A DNA stretch of 12,199 bases from Methanomassiliicoccaceae archaeon (GCA_009776695.1 WRNI01000031.1:1-12199), one strand, 5' to 3'; shown: positions 5,543-12,199, numbered from the stretch's first letter. Notes: a model not told the origin generated them from the letters alone. Made by a program: numbers and translations.

Positions 5543-7822
5543 GTGAAATATCCACACATTGACCAGCACGATTCTTCCGATTGCGCGGCCGCCTGCGTAG
5601 CGAGCGTCTGCGCATTCTATGGTAAGGAAATTACCATCATAAAGCTAAGGGAACTGCTGGGGACGGACATTTCCGGGACAACGGTGAAGGGAATAACCGA
5701 GGCCATGGACAAGCTGGGATTCGAGGCAAGGTCCGTCCGCATAGATCCCGGCGCCTTCAAAAAAGGTTTCACGCTCCCCGCCGTCGCCCGCACCGTCCGG
5801 AAGGACGGAACGGCGCATTTTGTTGTGATATATTCCATAGGGACGGACAAGGTACGTTATATGGACCCGGCAACGGACAGGATCCAGAAAAAGACCATAC
5901 CGGAGTTCTACGAGGACTTCGACGGCGTGCTGGTGCTGATGGTTCCGAACGAGAACTTCATCAGGAGCAAGGACGGTGCTAAAAGCGTATTCTCAAAATT
6001 CATGGGCCTGCTGAAACCGCATTGGAAGATGTTCGCCGTCGCCATAGCGGCGTCCGTCGTCCTGACAATATTCGGAATAATATTGTCAATGTTCAACAAG
6101 ACGCTGATAGACGAGATCATTCCTTATAATCTTGACAATCAGCTCACAATGTTCGCAATAGCGTTGGTGGTCGTCACCATCACGCAGACCGTGCTGTCAG
6201 CGTTCAGGCAGCAGATTATAATCTATCTTTCCCAAAGAATAAACATCCCTCTGATGCTAGGTTATTTCCAGCATATATTCAGACTGCCGATGAATTTCTT
6301 CGCTTCCAGAAAGACTGGCGACATACTTACAAGATTCCAGGATGCTGGCGTTGTCCAAAGCATACTGACAAGCGTCGCATTGACCGTCGTGATCGACGTG
6401 GCGATGGTGGTCATCGTCGGGGCGATACTGTATTCGATGAATGTATCGCTGTTTATGATAATTCTCCTGATGACGATACTCAGCGCAATCCTAATATTCA
6501 TATTCAAGGGACCGTACAAGAGGCTGAACAAGAGGTCCATGGAACAGGGTGCCAGGCTGAACTCTCAGATAATCGAGAATCTCAACGGCATAGAGACGGT
6601 GAAAATAAACTCGTCCGAAGAGCTGACCATGGAAAAGATCGAAACGGAATTCATAAAATCAATGAGGATCGGGTTCCGCGGCGGCGTTCTTTCAAACATT
6701 CAGGGATCCGTATCCTCGGTGGTAGGCGGGCTGGGCAGCCTCGGAATGCTGGTGTTCGGAGGGTTCATGGTCATGAGCGGCGACACGACCTTGGGAACAT
6801 TGGTCGCGTTCTCTTCACTGGCGGGCTTCTTCATAGATCCGATAAACCGTCTTGTCAGCCTGCAACTGAGCATCCAGGAGGCCAACATATCTCTGACAAG
6901 ACTGTCTGAGATATACGATGTGGATGAGGAAGAGGATCTTGAGACGGGAAAGGACATGACAATACTGGACGGCGGCATAAACGATGTGATCGTGAACAAC
7001 ATCTCGTTCAGGTACGGGTCCAGACCGCTCACGCTGAAGAACGTGTCTATCGCTATACCCAAAGGGAAGAAGGTCGCGATAGTCGGAAGATCTGGGTGCG
7101 GTAAAACAACCCTGTTCAAGTTGTTGCTGAAATTTTACTTACCGGAAGAAGGCGACATCAAGATCAACGGCACGGAGATCAAGGACATCAACGCCTTCCT
7201 GCTCAGGGAACGCATGGGATGCGTTCCTCAGAACGCCCAGCTGTTCAGCGGCTCCATAAACGACAACATACTTATAGGGAAGCCGGACGCATCGCCGGGC
7301 GATATCAAAACGGCATGCAAGCTCTCTGGGTGTGACGAATTCCTCAGAAAGTTACCGATGGGGCTCGGCACGTTCCTTGACGAGAACGGCGGTGGGCTCT
7401 CGGGAGGCGAAAAACAGCGTGTCTCTTTGGCAAGGGTGCTGATAAAGAGCCCGGAATTCATAATGCTCGACGAAGCGACGTCAAATATGGACTTCATCAC
7501 CGAACAGACGATCTATGACACGCTGTTCAACAAAATGAAGGGCACGACGATGATGATCATCGCCCACAGGCTCAGCACCATCAGGAGATGCGACCGCATT
7601 TATGTGATGGACGACGGCAGTATCGTTGAATCGGGGACGCACGACGAACTGATGGCAAAGGACAGCATGTACGCTGAGATGTGGCGCGGTCAGACAGGCG
7701 AGCCGAACCCCCACAGGAAGAGCGACGGGGACGAGAAGACCGAAGATAAAAAAGGGGACACCGAGAGAACATCGGACGATGAGGACGAGACAGAGAACAA
7801 GGATGTGATACACTATGGATAG
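5543..7822 (+). CDS. Peptidase-containing ABC transporter (C39 protease, TM domain, ATPase)
   Basis: A 759-residue PCAT-type exporter that cleaves double-glycine leaders and exports the cargo. Domains in order: C39 peptidase at 1-135 with oxyanion Gln8, nucleophile Cys14 in SDCAAAC, His92 and Asp108 in MDPA, all at family spacing; ABC exporter membrane domain at about 150-445, with hydrophobic segments near 162-184, 201-222, 275-298, 302-321 and 391-432; nucleotide-binding domain from about 480 with Walker A GRSGCGKT (515-522), Q-loop Gln563, signature LSGGE (619-623), Walker B FIMLDE (639-644) and switch His675. All catalytic residues are present. The last 40 residues form an unusual highly charged tail. 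The start is GTG, since the next Met lies beyond the catalytic Cys. It ends in TAG and overlaps the next gene by 8 bp. Confidence 0.95.
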   Translation: MKYPHIDQHDSSDCAAACVASVCAFYGKEITIIKLRELLGTDISGTTVKGITEAMDKLGFEARSVRIDPGAFKKGFTLPAVARTVRKDGTAHFVVIYSIGTDKVRYMDPATDRIQKKTIPEFYEDFDGVLVLMVPNENFIRSKDGAKSVFSKFMGLLKPHWKMFAVAIAASVVLTIFGIILSMFNKTLIDEIIPYNLDNQLTMFAIALVVVTITQTVLSAFRQQIIIYLSQRINIPLMLGYFQHIFRLPMNFFASRKTGDILTRFQDAGVVQSILTSVALTVVIDVAMVVIVGAILYSMNVSLFMIILLMTILSAILIFIFKGPYKRLNKRSMEQGARLNSQIIENLNGIETVKINSSEELTMEKIETEFIKSMRIGFRGGVLSNIQGSVSSVVGGLGSLGMLVFGGFMVMSGDTTLGTLVAFSSLAGFFIDPINRLVSLQLSIQEANISLTRLSEIYDVDEEEDLETGKDMTILDGGINDVIVNNISFRYGSRPLTLKNVSIAIPKGKKVAIVGRSGCGKTTLFKLLLKFYLPEEGDIKINGTEIKDINAFLLRERMGCVPQNAQLFSGSINDNILIGKPDASPGDIKTACKLSGCDEFLRKLPMGLGTFLDENGGGLSGGEKQRVSLARVLIKSPEFIMLDEATSNMDFITEQTIYDTLFNKMKGTTMMIIAHRLSTIRRCDRIYVMDDGSIVESGTHDELMAKDSMYAEMWRGQTGEPNPHRKSDGDEKTEDKKGDTERTSDDEDETENKDVIHYG

Positions 7823-8279
7823 AGAAATCACGATAGTTGAGGACAAGGTGCTGAAACTCAAGAACGTACTCTCTAAAGAACTGGTCTCCGGAGATCCGGC
7901 GGAAACACAAAAGTCCGCGCACATGTTCGAAACATACATCAGATCAAAAGGCCTGGAACCGTACGGGCCGATGATAATCAAAACATCCGTCACATTCGAG
8001 GACGGGAGACCCAGAGAAAGAAAGGAGATCATGGTCCAGATCAGAGATGTTCCCAAGAAGGTCGAGCCGCCGTACGCTTTCACGGAATTGCTGAGGGTGG
8101 AGAACTGTCTGCTCGCCAGATACAGAGGGGATACGTTCAACCTGCCGATGGCCTACGGAAAGATGCAGGTGTACGCATTCGAAAAAGAGATGGACATCGC
8201 GGGGGAAACATACACGATTGTTGTGGAACAGAATGAGAACAGCATCCTGGCGGATGTCTTCACGGTGGTGAGATCATGA
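7815..8279 (+). CDS. Uncharacterised 154-residue protein in the export operon (GyrI/SHS2-like fold possible)
   Basis: A soluble protein without signal peptide or membrane segment. The sequence seems to fall into two similar halves, each a strand, a long helix and strands: KSAHMFETYIRSKGLEPYGP followed by a beta pair, and later LPMAYGKMQVYAFEKEMDIAG followed by a beta pair. That resembles the tandem arrangement of GyrI-like/SHS2 effector-binding domains, also seen in about 150-residue proteins of Firmicutes secretion loci, but this is pattern matching only. Its start overlaps the transporter by 8 bp and its end overlaps the adaptor gene by 4 bp (ATGA), so it is translationally coupled to both. 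This argues for a role in the export apparatus, for example as a cytosolic adaptor, cargo chaperone or sensor (inference). Confidence 0.75.
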   Translation: MDREITIVEDKVLKLKNVLSKELVSGDPAETQKSAHMFETYIRSKGLEPYGPMIIKTSVTFEDGRPRERKEIMVQIRDVPKKVEPPYAFTELLRVENCLLARYRGDTFNLPMAYGKMQVYAFEKEMDIAGETYTIVVEQNENSILADVFTVVRS

Positions 8280-11200
8280 GAAAATTCGGTGAGTACGATC
8301 TGAGCAGGCTTAGCGACAGCCGCATTCTCTATATGCGCAAGCCACCGAAGTTCATGCCGATATTCGTTGTTATTGTGGTGGCGATACTTGTAGGCGGAGG
8401 GGTATGGAGCGCAATAGCCGTAAAATCGCAAGAGGTAAAGGCCGCGGGAATGATCGCGGCGGAAGGAAAATACCCGGTGGCCGCCGAATCTTCCGGGACG
8501 ATATCAAGCATCTATTTCCAGGAAGGGGACACCGTCAACGCAGGAGACATCATCTTGGATTTCGACACGGCGGAGCTGGACATCAGGATAGCGAAATTGC
8601 TGTCGGATCTTGAGAAGGTCGAGGACAGGATAGGGTACATAGAGCTTATGCTCGATGCGATAAGGGCGGATCCCCCGCAGAACCCGATCGTCGCGGCGGA
8701 CGATCTGGAACTGTACCTGTTGTTCGAAGAGTTCCTCGTCGAATTCGGTCTCATCGGAAGCGACAATGCGAGCAAGAGAGAATCTCTGATAATCGCCACG
8801 GAGCAGAAATTGGCGATCGACAACCTATCAAGCATAGCCGAAAGAGATTCCGTCGCGTCTGAAATTGCGATGCAGGAGATAATGCTAAGCAAACTGAGAT
8901 CCGATCTTCAGAAGACCGCGGACAGGATGGGATACATCGATCTGCTGCTGGCCGAGGTCGATGCGGCATCTCCCCAGAACCCGATCGGCGTGACCGATGA
9001 CGCAGGTCTTTACCAATACTTCGAAGGATTCCTTCTTGAACTGAGCCTCATAGGCAAAGATAACGATGACAAGCGAGAATCGCTGAGGCTCTCGGCGGAG
9101 CAGGCGCTCGCCGGAGAACGAAGAACGAGCGAGAACGACAGGGACACTCTGGTCGCCGAAATTGACATTCAGAACGAAGTGATGGACAAGCTTGATGCAG
9201 ACCTTAACAAAGCGGAAGCAAGGATGGCGATAATAGCGCTTTTGGTTGCCGCAGCAGACGCAGGCACACCCGTTAATCCAATCACCACGGCGGGCGACAA
9301 AGAAAAATACGCAGACCTTTACCAATACTTCGAAAGCTTCCTTCTTGAGCTGAGCCTTATAGGCAAGGACAACGACGACAAAAGAGAATCGCTGAGGCTC
9401 TCGGCGGAGCAGGCGCTCGCCGGAGAACGAAGAACGAGCGAGAACGACAGGGACACTCTGGTCGCCGAAATTGACATTCAGAACGAAGTGATGGACAAGC
9501 TCAGCGCAGATCTGAGCAAGGCAGAGGCGAGGATCGCGATAATAGCGCTTTTGATCCTCGCGGCGGACGCAGGCACACCCGTCAATCCCATTACTTCAGC
9601 GGGTGACAAAGAAAAATACGCAGACCTTTACCAGTACTTCGAAAGCTTCCTTCTCGAGTTAAGCACCATAGGCAAAGAAAATAACGATAAGAAAGAATCA
9701 TTGAGACTTTCAGCGGAGAATGCGCTGGCGAACGAACGAAAAACAAGCGTGAACGAACAACTGTCCTTAGAATCCGACATCGTGATGCAGGAGCTGAGAC
9801 TTGACAAGCTGGAAGTCGACCTAACCAAAGCGATAGCCAGGATAAACAACATAGACATCGTCGTCAACGCAATAAATCAAAACCCCCCTCCGAACCCCAC
9901 TTCTTTGTCAGCGATCGAGACGGAGGACTGGGAACTTTACATGTACTATCGTGATTTTTATTCCAGGTACAATTATCCATATGATCCCGCGCCCCCCGCT
10001 GAGGTCCTAGCCGCCGAAAGAGAGGGTGTAAAAATCAACGCATTGCGAACACTGGCAACAGAAAAACAGTCGAGCACCAATGAACGCAACACCCTTTTGG
10101 TAAACATAAGTCTGCAGGAAGAAGGGATCAAAAAACTGAAGGCCGACCTCCAGAGAGCCGAGGACAGGATCGATTACATAGACATGTTACTGGTCAAGGT
10201 AAGAGACACCACCCCGCAGAAACTGAACGACCTCTCCCCGGTAGATCTGGCCCTATATCTGTACTTCAACAGTTTCGTGTTGGAATTTGAACAGATAGGC
10301 AAGGAGGACAATGATAAAAGACAATCCGCCAGGATAGCCGCAAAGCAGGCATTTGCCGGCGAGAACAAGACAAGCGAGACCGACAGGGACGCTCTGATCT
10401 CAGAGATAGCGGCGCAGAATATAAAACTCAACAAGCTGGAGGACGATCTGCAGAAAACAAAGGACAGGATCGGGTACGTGGATCTCTTGCTCCAAGAGGT
10501 CAGGCAGAACACACCCCACAACCCGATCACCGAAACAGATGATCTGGGGCTGTACCATTATTTCAACAACTTCCTGTTGGAGTTCGGGCTCATAGGCAAG
10601 GACGACGGCGATAAAAGGGAGTCCACGCGCATCGCGGCGAAACAAGCGCTGGCCGGCGAGAACAAGACAAGCGAGACCGACAGGGATGCTCTGATCTCAG
10701 AGATAGCGGCGCAGAACATAAAGCTTGAGAAGCTGGAGGACGATCTGCAGAAAACAAAGGACAGGATCGGGTACGTGGATCTTTTGCTCCAAGAGGTCAG
10801 GCAGAACACACCCCACAACCCGATCACCGAAACAGATGATCTGGGGCTGTACCATTATTTCAACAACTTCCTGTTGGAACTGGGAGTTATCGGCAATGAT
10901 AACGACGACAAGAGAGAATCCGCAAAGATCTCGGCGAAGCAGGCGCTGGCCGGCGAGAACAAGACAAGCAAAGAAGACCTGGACGCACTCACGGCCGAAA
11001 TAGGCATGCAGGACGAGAAGAACAACAAGCTCAAAGCAGACCTTGCAAAGGCCGAGGCGAGGATCGGGTACATATCGTTCATGTCCGCGGAGCTAAGATC
11101 GACCTTCCCGCAGAATCGGATCAATGTGGCGGACGATCGGGCGCTGCACCTCTATTTCGACAATTTCATCCTCGAACTCGGGCTGATAGGCAGCGAGGAC

Positions 11201-11788
11201 GATGACAAGAGGGAATCGCTGAGACTGACCGCGGGGCAGAACCTGGCGAAAGATCTGAGGTCTAATGAGAATGAAAAGGATGACATCGAGGTCAATATAG
11301 AGGCACAGGAAACGGCAAGGTCAAAATACTTCATAAGATCCGCGATAGGTGGCATACTCCATTACGATACTGATGTCTTCGCTGGAATAACGCTGCAGAT
11401 CGGTACGGTCATCGGCAGCATAAGCGACCCGGATGAAAAGAAGATAATCGAGATGTACATCCCGTCGGGAGAACGTTCCAGAATAGAGGAAGGGCAGGAA
11501 TGCAGATTCACCGTTGACGGTCTGGCCCAGACAGAGTACGGTTCCATAAAGGGAAAGGTCAAAAGCATATCCGATGACGCGATAGTCAAGGATAATTATG
11601 CGGTGTTTAAAGTGGTTGTGGAGTTCGACGCCGATCACATCACCGATTCCAAGGGGAACGAAGTAAAACTTGAGAACGGAATGACCGTTACCGCATGGAT
11701 CACATATGAAAAAGTGACATACATGAAGTACTATGCAGATCAGCTGGGGCTCGGAGATATTTATGACAGACTGTTCAACCGGTCATGA
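8276..11788 (+). CDS. Giant HlyD-like membrane-fusion/adaptor protein with nine ~100-residue repeats
   Basis: A 1170-residue protein built like a type-I-secretion adaptor but two to three times longer than the usual 380-480. Residues 1-25 are cytosolic, one TM helix spans about 27-48, then a first half-lipoyl segment (VAAESSGTISSIYFQEGDTV, 68-87) typical of HlyD. Residues 109-1015 are nine tandem helical repeats. From 1016 the second half-lipoyl and beta-barrel part follow (IRSAIGGILHYDTDVFAGIT, then IEEGQECRFTVDGL and a C-terminal strand-rich region). The lipoyl halves thus bracket the repeat array as they bracket the coiled-coil hairpin of ordinary HlyD. It overlaps the preceding gene by 4 bp, with GGTGGTGA as a likely ribosome-binding site at 8264-8271. 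It should act as the extracellular conduit of the C39 transporter. Confidence 0.9.
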   Translation: MRKFGEYDLSRLSDSRILYMRKPPKFMPIFVVIVVAILVGGGVWSAIAVKSQEVKAAGMIAAEGKYPVAAESSGTISSIYFQEGDTVNAGDIILDFDTAELDIRIAKLLSDLEKVEDRIGYIELMLDAIRADPPQNPIVAADDLELYLLFEEFLVEFGLIGSDNASKRESLIIATEQKLAIDNLSSIAERDSVASEIAMQEIMLSKLRSDLQKTADRMGYIDLLLAEVDAASPQNPIGVTDDAGLYQYFEGFLLELSLIGKDNDDKRESLRLSAEQALAGERRTSENDRDTLVAEIDIQNEVMDKLDADLNKAEARMAIIALLVAAADAGTPVNPITTAGDKEKYADLYQYFESFLLELSLIGKDNDDKRESLRLSAEQALAGERRTSENDRDTLVAEIDIQNEVMDKLSADLSKAEARIAIIALLILAADAGTPVNPITSAGDKEKYADLYQYFESFLLELSTIGKENNDKKESLRLSAENALANERKTSVNEQLSLESDIVMQELRLDKLEVDLTKAIARINNIDIVVNAINQNPPPNPTSLSAIETEDWELYMYYRDFYSRYNYPYDPAPPAEVLAAEREGVKINALRTLATEKQSSTNERNTLLVNISLQEEGIKKLKADLQRAEDRIDYIDMLLVKVRDTTPQKLNDLSPVDLALYLYFNSFVLEFEQIGKEDNDKRQSARIAAKQAFAGENKTSETDRDALISEIAAQNIKLNKLEDDLQKTKDRIGYVDLLLQEVRQNTPHNPITETDDLGLYHYFNNFLLEFGLIGKDDGDKRESTRIAAKQALAGENKTSETDRDALISEIAAQNIKLEKLEDDLQKTKDRIGYVDLLLQEVRQNTPHNPITETDDLGLYHYFNNFLLELGVIGNDNDDKRESAKISAKQALAGENKTSKEDLDALTAEIGMQDEKNNKLKADLAKAEARIGYISFMSAELRSTFPQNRINVADDRALHLYFDNFILELGLIGSEDDDKRESLRLTAGQNLAKDLRSNENEKDDIEVNIEAQETARSKYFIRSAIGGILHYDTDVFAGITLQIGTVIGSISDPDEKKIIEMYIPSGERSRIEEGQECRFTVDGLAQTEYGSIKGKVKSISDDAIVKDNYAVFKVVVEFDADHITDSKGNEVKLENGMTVTAWITYEKVTYMKYYADQLGLGDIYDRLFNRS
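9075..9192 (+). repeat. 118-bp exact direct repeat, copy 1
   Basis: Identical by eye to 9384-9501, 309 bp downstream, which is exactly one 103-codon repeat unit. Identity at synonymous sites indicates recent duplication or gene conversion between units 2 and 3. Confidence 0.85.
9384..9501 (+). repeat. 118-bp exact direct repeat, copy 2
   Basis: Second copy of the sequence at 9075-9192, in the same codon frame. Confidence 0.85.
10433..10581 (+). repeat. 149-bp near-exact direct repeat, copy 1
   Basis: Matches 10730-10878 with a single silent difference (CTC versus CTT for leucine). The offset is 297 bp, exactly one 99-codon unit. High identity also extends upstream into the end of the sixth unit. 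Confidence 0.85.
10730..10878 (+). repeat. 149-bp near-exact direct repeat, copy 2
   Basis: Second copy of the sequence at 10433-10581, beginning the eighth unit of the adaptor repeat array. Confidence 0.85.
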
Positions 11789-11794
11789 CCGGTT
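11777..11794. promoter_or_regulatory. 18-bp perfect palindrome over the adaptor stop codon
   Basis: AACCGGTCATGACCGGTT equals its own reverse complement and contains the TGA stop of the adaptor gene. With no loop it is a poor RNA hairpin and no T-tract follows, so a protein-binding site is at least as likely as a terminator. Shorter GGTC/GACC pieces recur downstream to 11906. Confidence 0.45.
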
Positions 11795-11957
11795 GCGGTC
11801 TCGTCATATTATCACGGTCTTTGCGCGTTTGCCGCCCGTTCGTCGTTTACGGACCGCAAAGATCGGTCATTCGGACAAATGAGCAATAAAACGCATTCTG
11901 TGACCGTAATCTATATATGTCCCATACTTGGTTTTATACTTTAACGGAGAGAATAGA
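11789..11957 (+). promoter_or_regulatory. Intergenic control region before the second leader-peptide gene
   Basis: These 169 bp hold several CGGTC/GACCG pieces (near 11796, 11815, 11852, 11864 and 11902), an imperfect inverted pair TCTTTGCG (11818-11825) and CGCAAAGA (11855-11862), a TATA box CTATATAT at 11911-11918, a second AT-rich box near 11932-11940, and a Shine-Dalgarno GGAGA at 11946-11950, seven bases before the ATG. The gene therefore looks separately expressed from the operon upstream. No reading frame of interest was seen here. Confidence 0.5.
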
Positions 11958-12199
11958 ATGGCTTCGGACAAAATTCACAGACTGGTATTGCCGGAAGTAT
12001 ACAGAGACCTTTCTACGGTCGAAATGGAATATGACGGAAGCGGTCTCTTTGATTTCTTCGGGGATCTGTGGGGCGGTCTGACAGATGTTGTGGGGGGTGC
12101 AGTGGGCGGCATCACAAACTTCTTCGGGGATCTGTGGGGCGGTCTGACAAGCTTTGCCGGAGGTCTGTGGGGCGGTCTGACAAGCTTTGCCGGAGGTCT
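11958..12199 (+). CDS. Double-glycine-type leader precursor with 11-residue Trp/Gly repeats (3' end outside window)
   Basis: Eighty complete codons, no stop before the window ends. Residues 11-28 read LPEVYRDLSTVEMEYDGS, aligning without gaps to the leader of the 5004-5411 product: Pro, Tyr, Leu-Ser, Glu-Met, Tyr-Asp-Gly are shared. Cleavage is predicted after the Gly-Ser pair at 27-28, an accepted variant of Gly-Gly. The mature part begins GLFDFFGD and then runs as 11-residue units: LWGGLTDVVGG, AVGGITNFFGD, LWGGLTSFAGG, LWGGLTSFAGG, and a further unit starts at the edge. Bulky hydrophobic residues alternate with glycine pairs, as in membrane-active or self-assembling peptides. It lies just downstream of the exporter operon with its own TATA box and ribosome-binding site. 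Full length and repeat number cannot be seen. Confidence 0.85.
   Translation, partial: MASDKIHRLVLPEVYRDLSTVEMEYDGSGLFDFFGDLWGGLTDVVGGAVGGITNFFGDLWGGLTSFAGGLWGGLTSFAGG
12054..12083 (+). repeat. 30-bp repeat in the peptide gene, copy 1
   Basis: Encodes FFGDLWGGLT. It is identical to 12120-12149, 66 bp (22 codons, two 11-residue units) further on. Confidence 0.8.
12132..12199 (+). repeat. Exact 33-bp tandem repeat encoding LWGGLTSFAGG
   Basis: Two perfect copies at 12132-12164 and 12165-12197, with the first two bases of a third copy at the window edge. Perfect identity implies very recent expansion and the array probably continues. Confidence 0.85.

Larger units (their letters stand above)
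8600..11320 (+). repeat. Nine tandem in-frame repeats of 96-109 codons in the adaptor gene
   Basis: Unit boundaries by residue: 109-207, 208-306, 307-409, 410-512, 513-621, 622-721, 722-820, 821-919 and 920-1015. Shared pattern: ADLxKAEDRIGYIDLLL, a TPxNPI turn, DDLxLYxYFxxFLLELxLIGKDNDDKRES, AxQALAGExKTSExDRDAL and EIxxQxxxLxKL. The first segment and the last two are heptad-like helices; the middle has an invariant aromatic patch. The third and fourth units carry a four-residue insertion. The fifth is the most diverged. Confidence 0.9.

Noticed and set aside
5098..5562. Plus-strand reading frame of 154 codons opposite the cargo gene
   Set aside because: It overlaps the transporter start, has no domain pattern, and the opposite strand encodes a convincing leader peptide with its own ribosome-binding site.
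8600..11320. Regular repeats considered as a CRISPR array or minisatellite
   Set aside because: The unit is about 300 bp, in frame and protein-coding; there are no short repeats with unique spacers.
8276..11788. Reading the long repeat protein as a surface adhesin or tape-measure protein
   Set aside because: The half-lipoyl segments at both ends of the repeats, the N-terminal TM helix and the operon with a C39 exporter fit an HlyD adaptor better.
11816..11864. TCTTTGCG/CGCAAAGA pair as an intrinsic terminator hairpin
   Set aside because: The loop is 29 nt, the stem only 8 bp and no T-run follows.
1..12199. tRNA/rRNA genes, insertion sequences, integrase or att sites
   Set aside because: No tRNA-like cloverleaf, transposase motif or terminal inverted repeats were noticed on either strand by eye.

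Overview
The window looks archaeal, most likely Thermoplasmata and quite possibly the Methanomassiliicoccales. It carries a Cdc6/Orc1 initiator, the archaea-specific tRNA-Ile2 agmatidine synthetase TiaS, and TATA boxes about 20-35 bp upstream of start codons, several of which look leaderless. The order-level placement is inference from gene content only. By-eye GC is about 55-57% in the housekeeping genes and clearly lower (about 35-45% in sampled lines) around 4440-5540.

Left part (1-4431), chromosomal housekeeping. On the minus strand is cdc6/orc1, which runs out of the window at its C-terminus. The roughly 350 bp upstream of it hold one strong and two weaker origin-recognition-box (ORB) like sequences and a 35-residue membrane microprotein, so this is a candidate replication origin. 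Then on the plus strand come a membrane-anchored OB-fold-like protein, tiaS and an acetyl-CoA acetyltransferase (thiolase), the last three each with its own TATA-like promoter.

Right part (4432-12199), the exceptional region: what appears to be an archaeal double-glycine-leader peptide export island. A plus-strand operon with overlapping genes encodes (i) a peptidase-containing ABC transporter with an intact C39 protease domain, (ii) a 154-residue protein of uncertain function, and (iii) a 1170-residue HlyD-like adaptor whose coiled-coil region is inflated by nine repeats of about 100 residues. Divergent from it is a 135-residue protein with a leader ending in Asp-Gly-Gly, followed by a two-TM protein that could confer immunity. 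Downstream of the operon a second leader-bearing gene begins (LS-x-x-EM-x-YDG-S leader) and runs off the window; its mature part is a Trp/Gly-rich chain of 11-residue repeats (LWGGLTSFAGG). The two leaders share nine of eighteen aligned positions, which ties both cargo candidates to the C39 transporter.

Proposed working model: the C39 domain removes the leaders at the GG/GS site, the ABC core exports the mature hydrophobic peptides, and the giant adaptor extends the conduit beyond the membrane. Candidate regulatory elements are an inverted repeat that exactly brackets the cargo gene's TATA box (5443-5473) and an 18-bp perfect palindrome at the operon's end (11777-11794).
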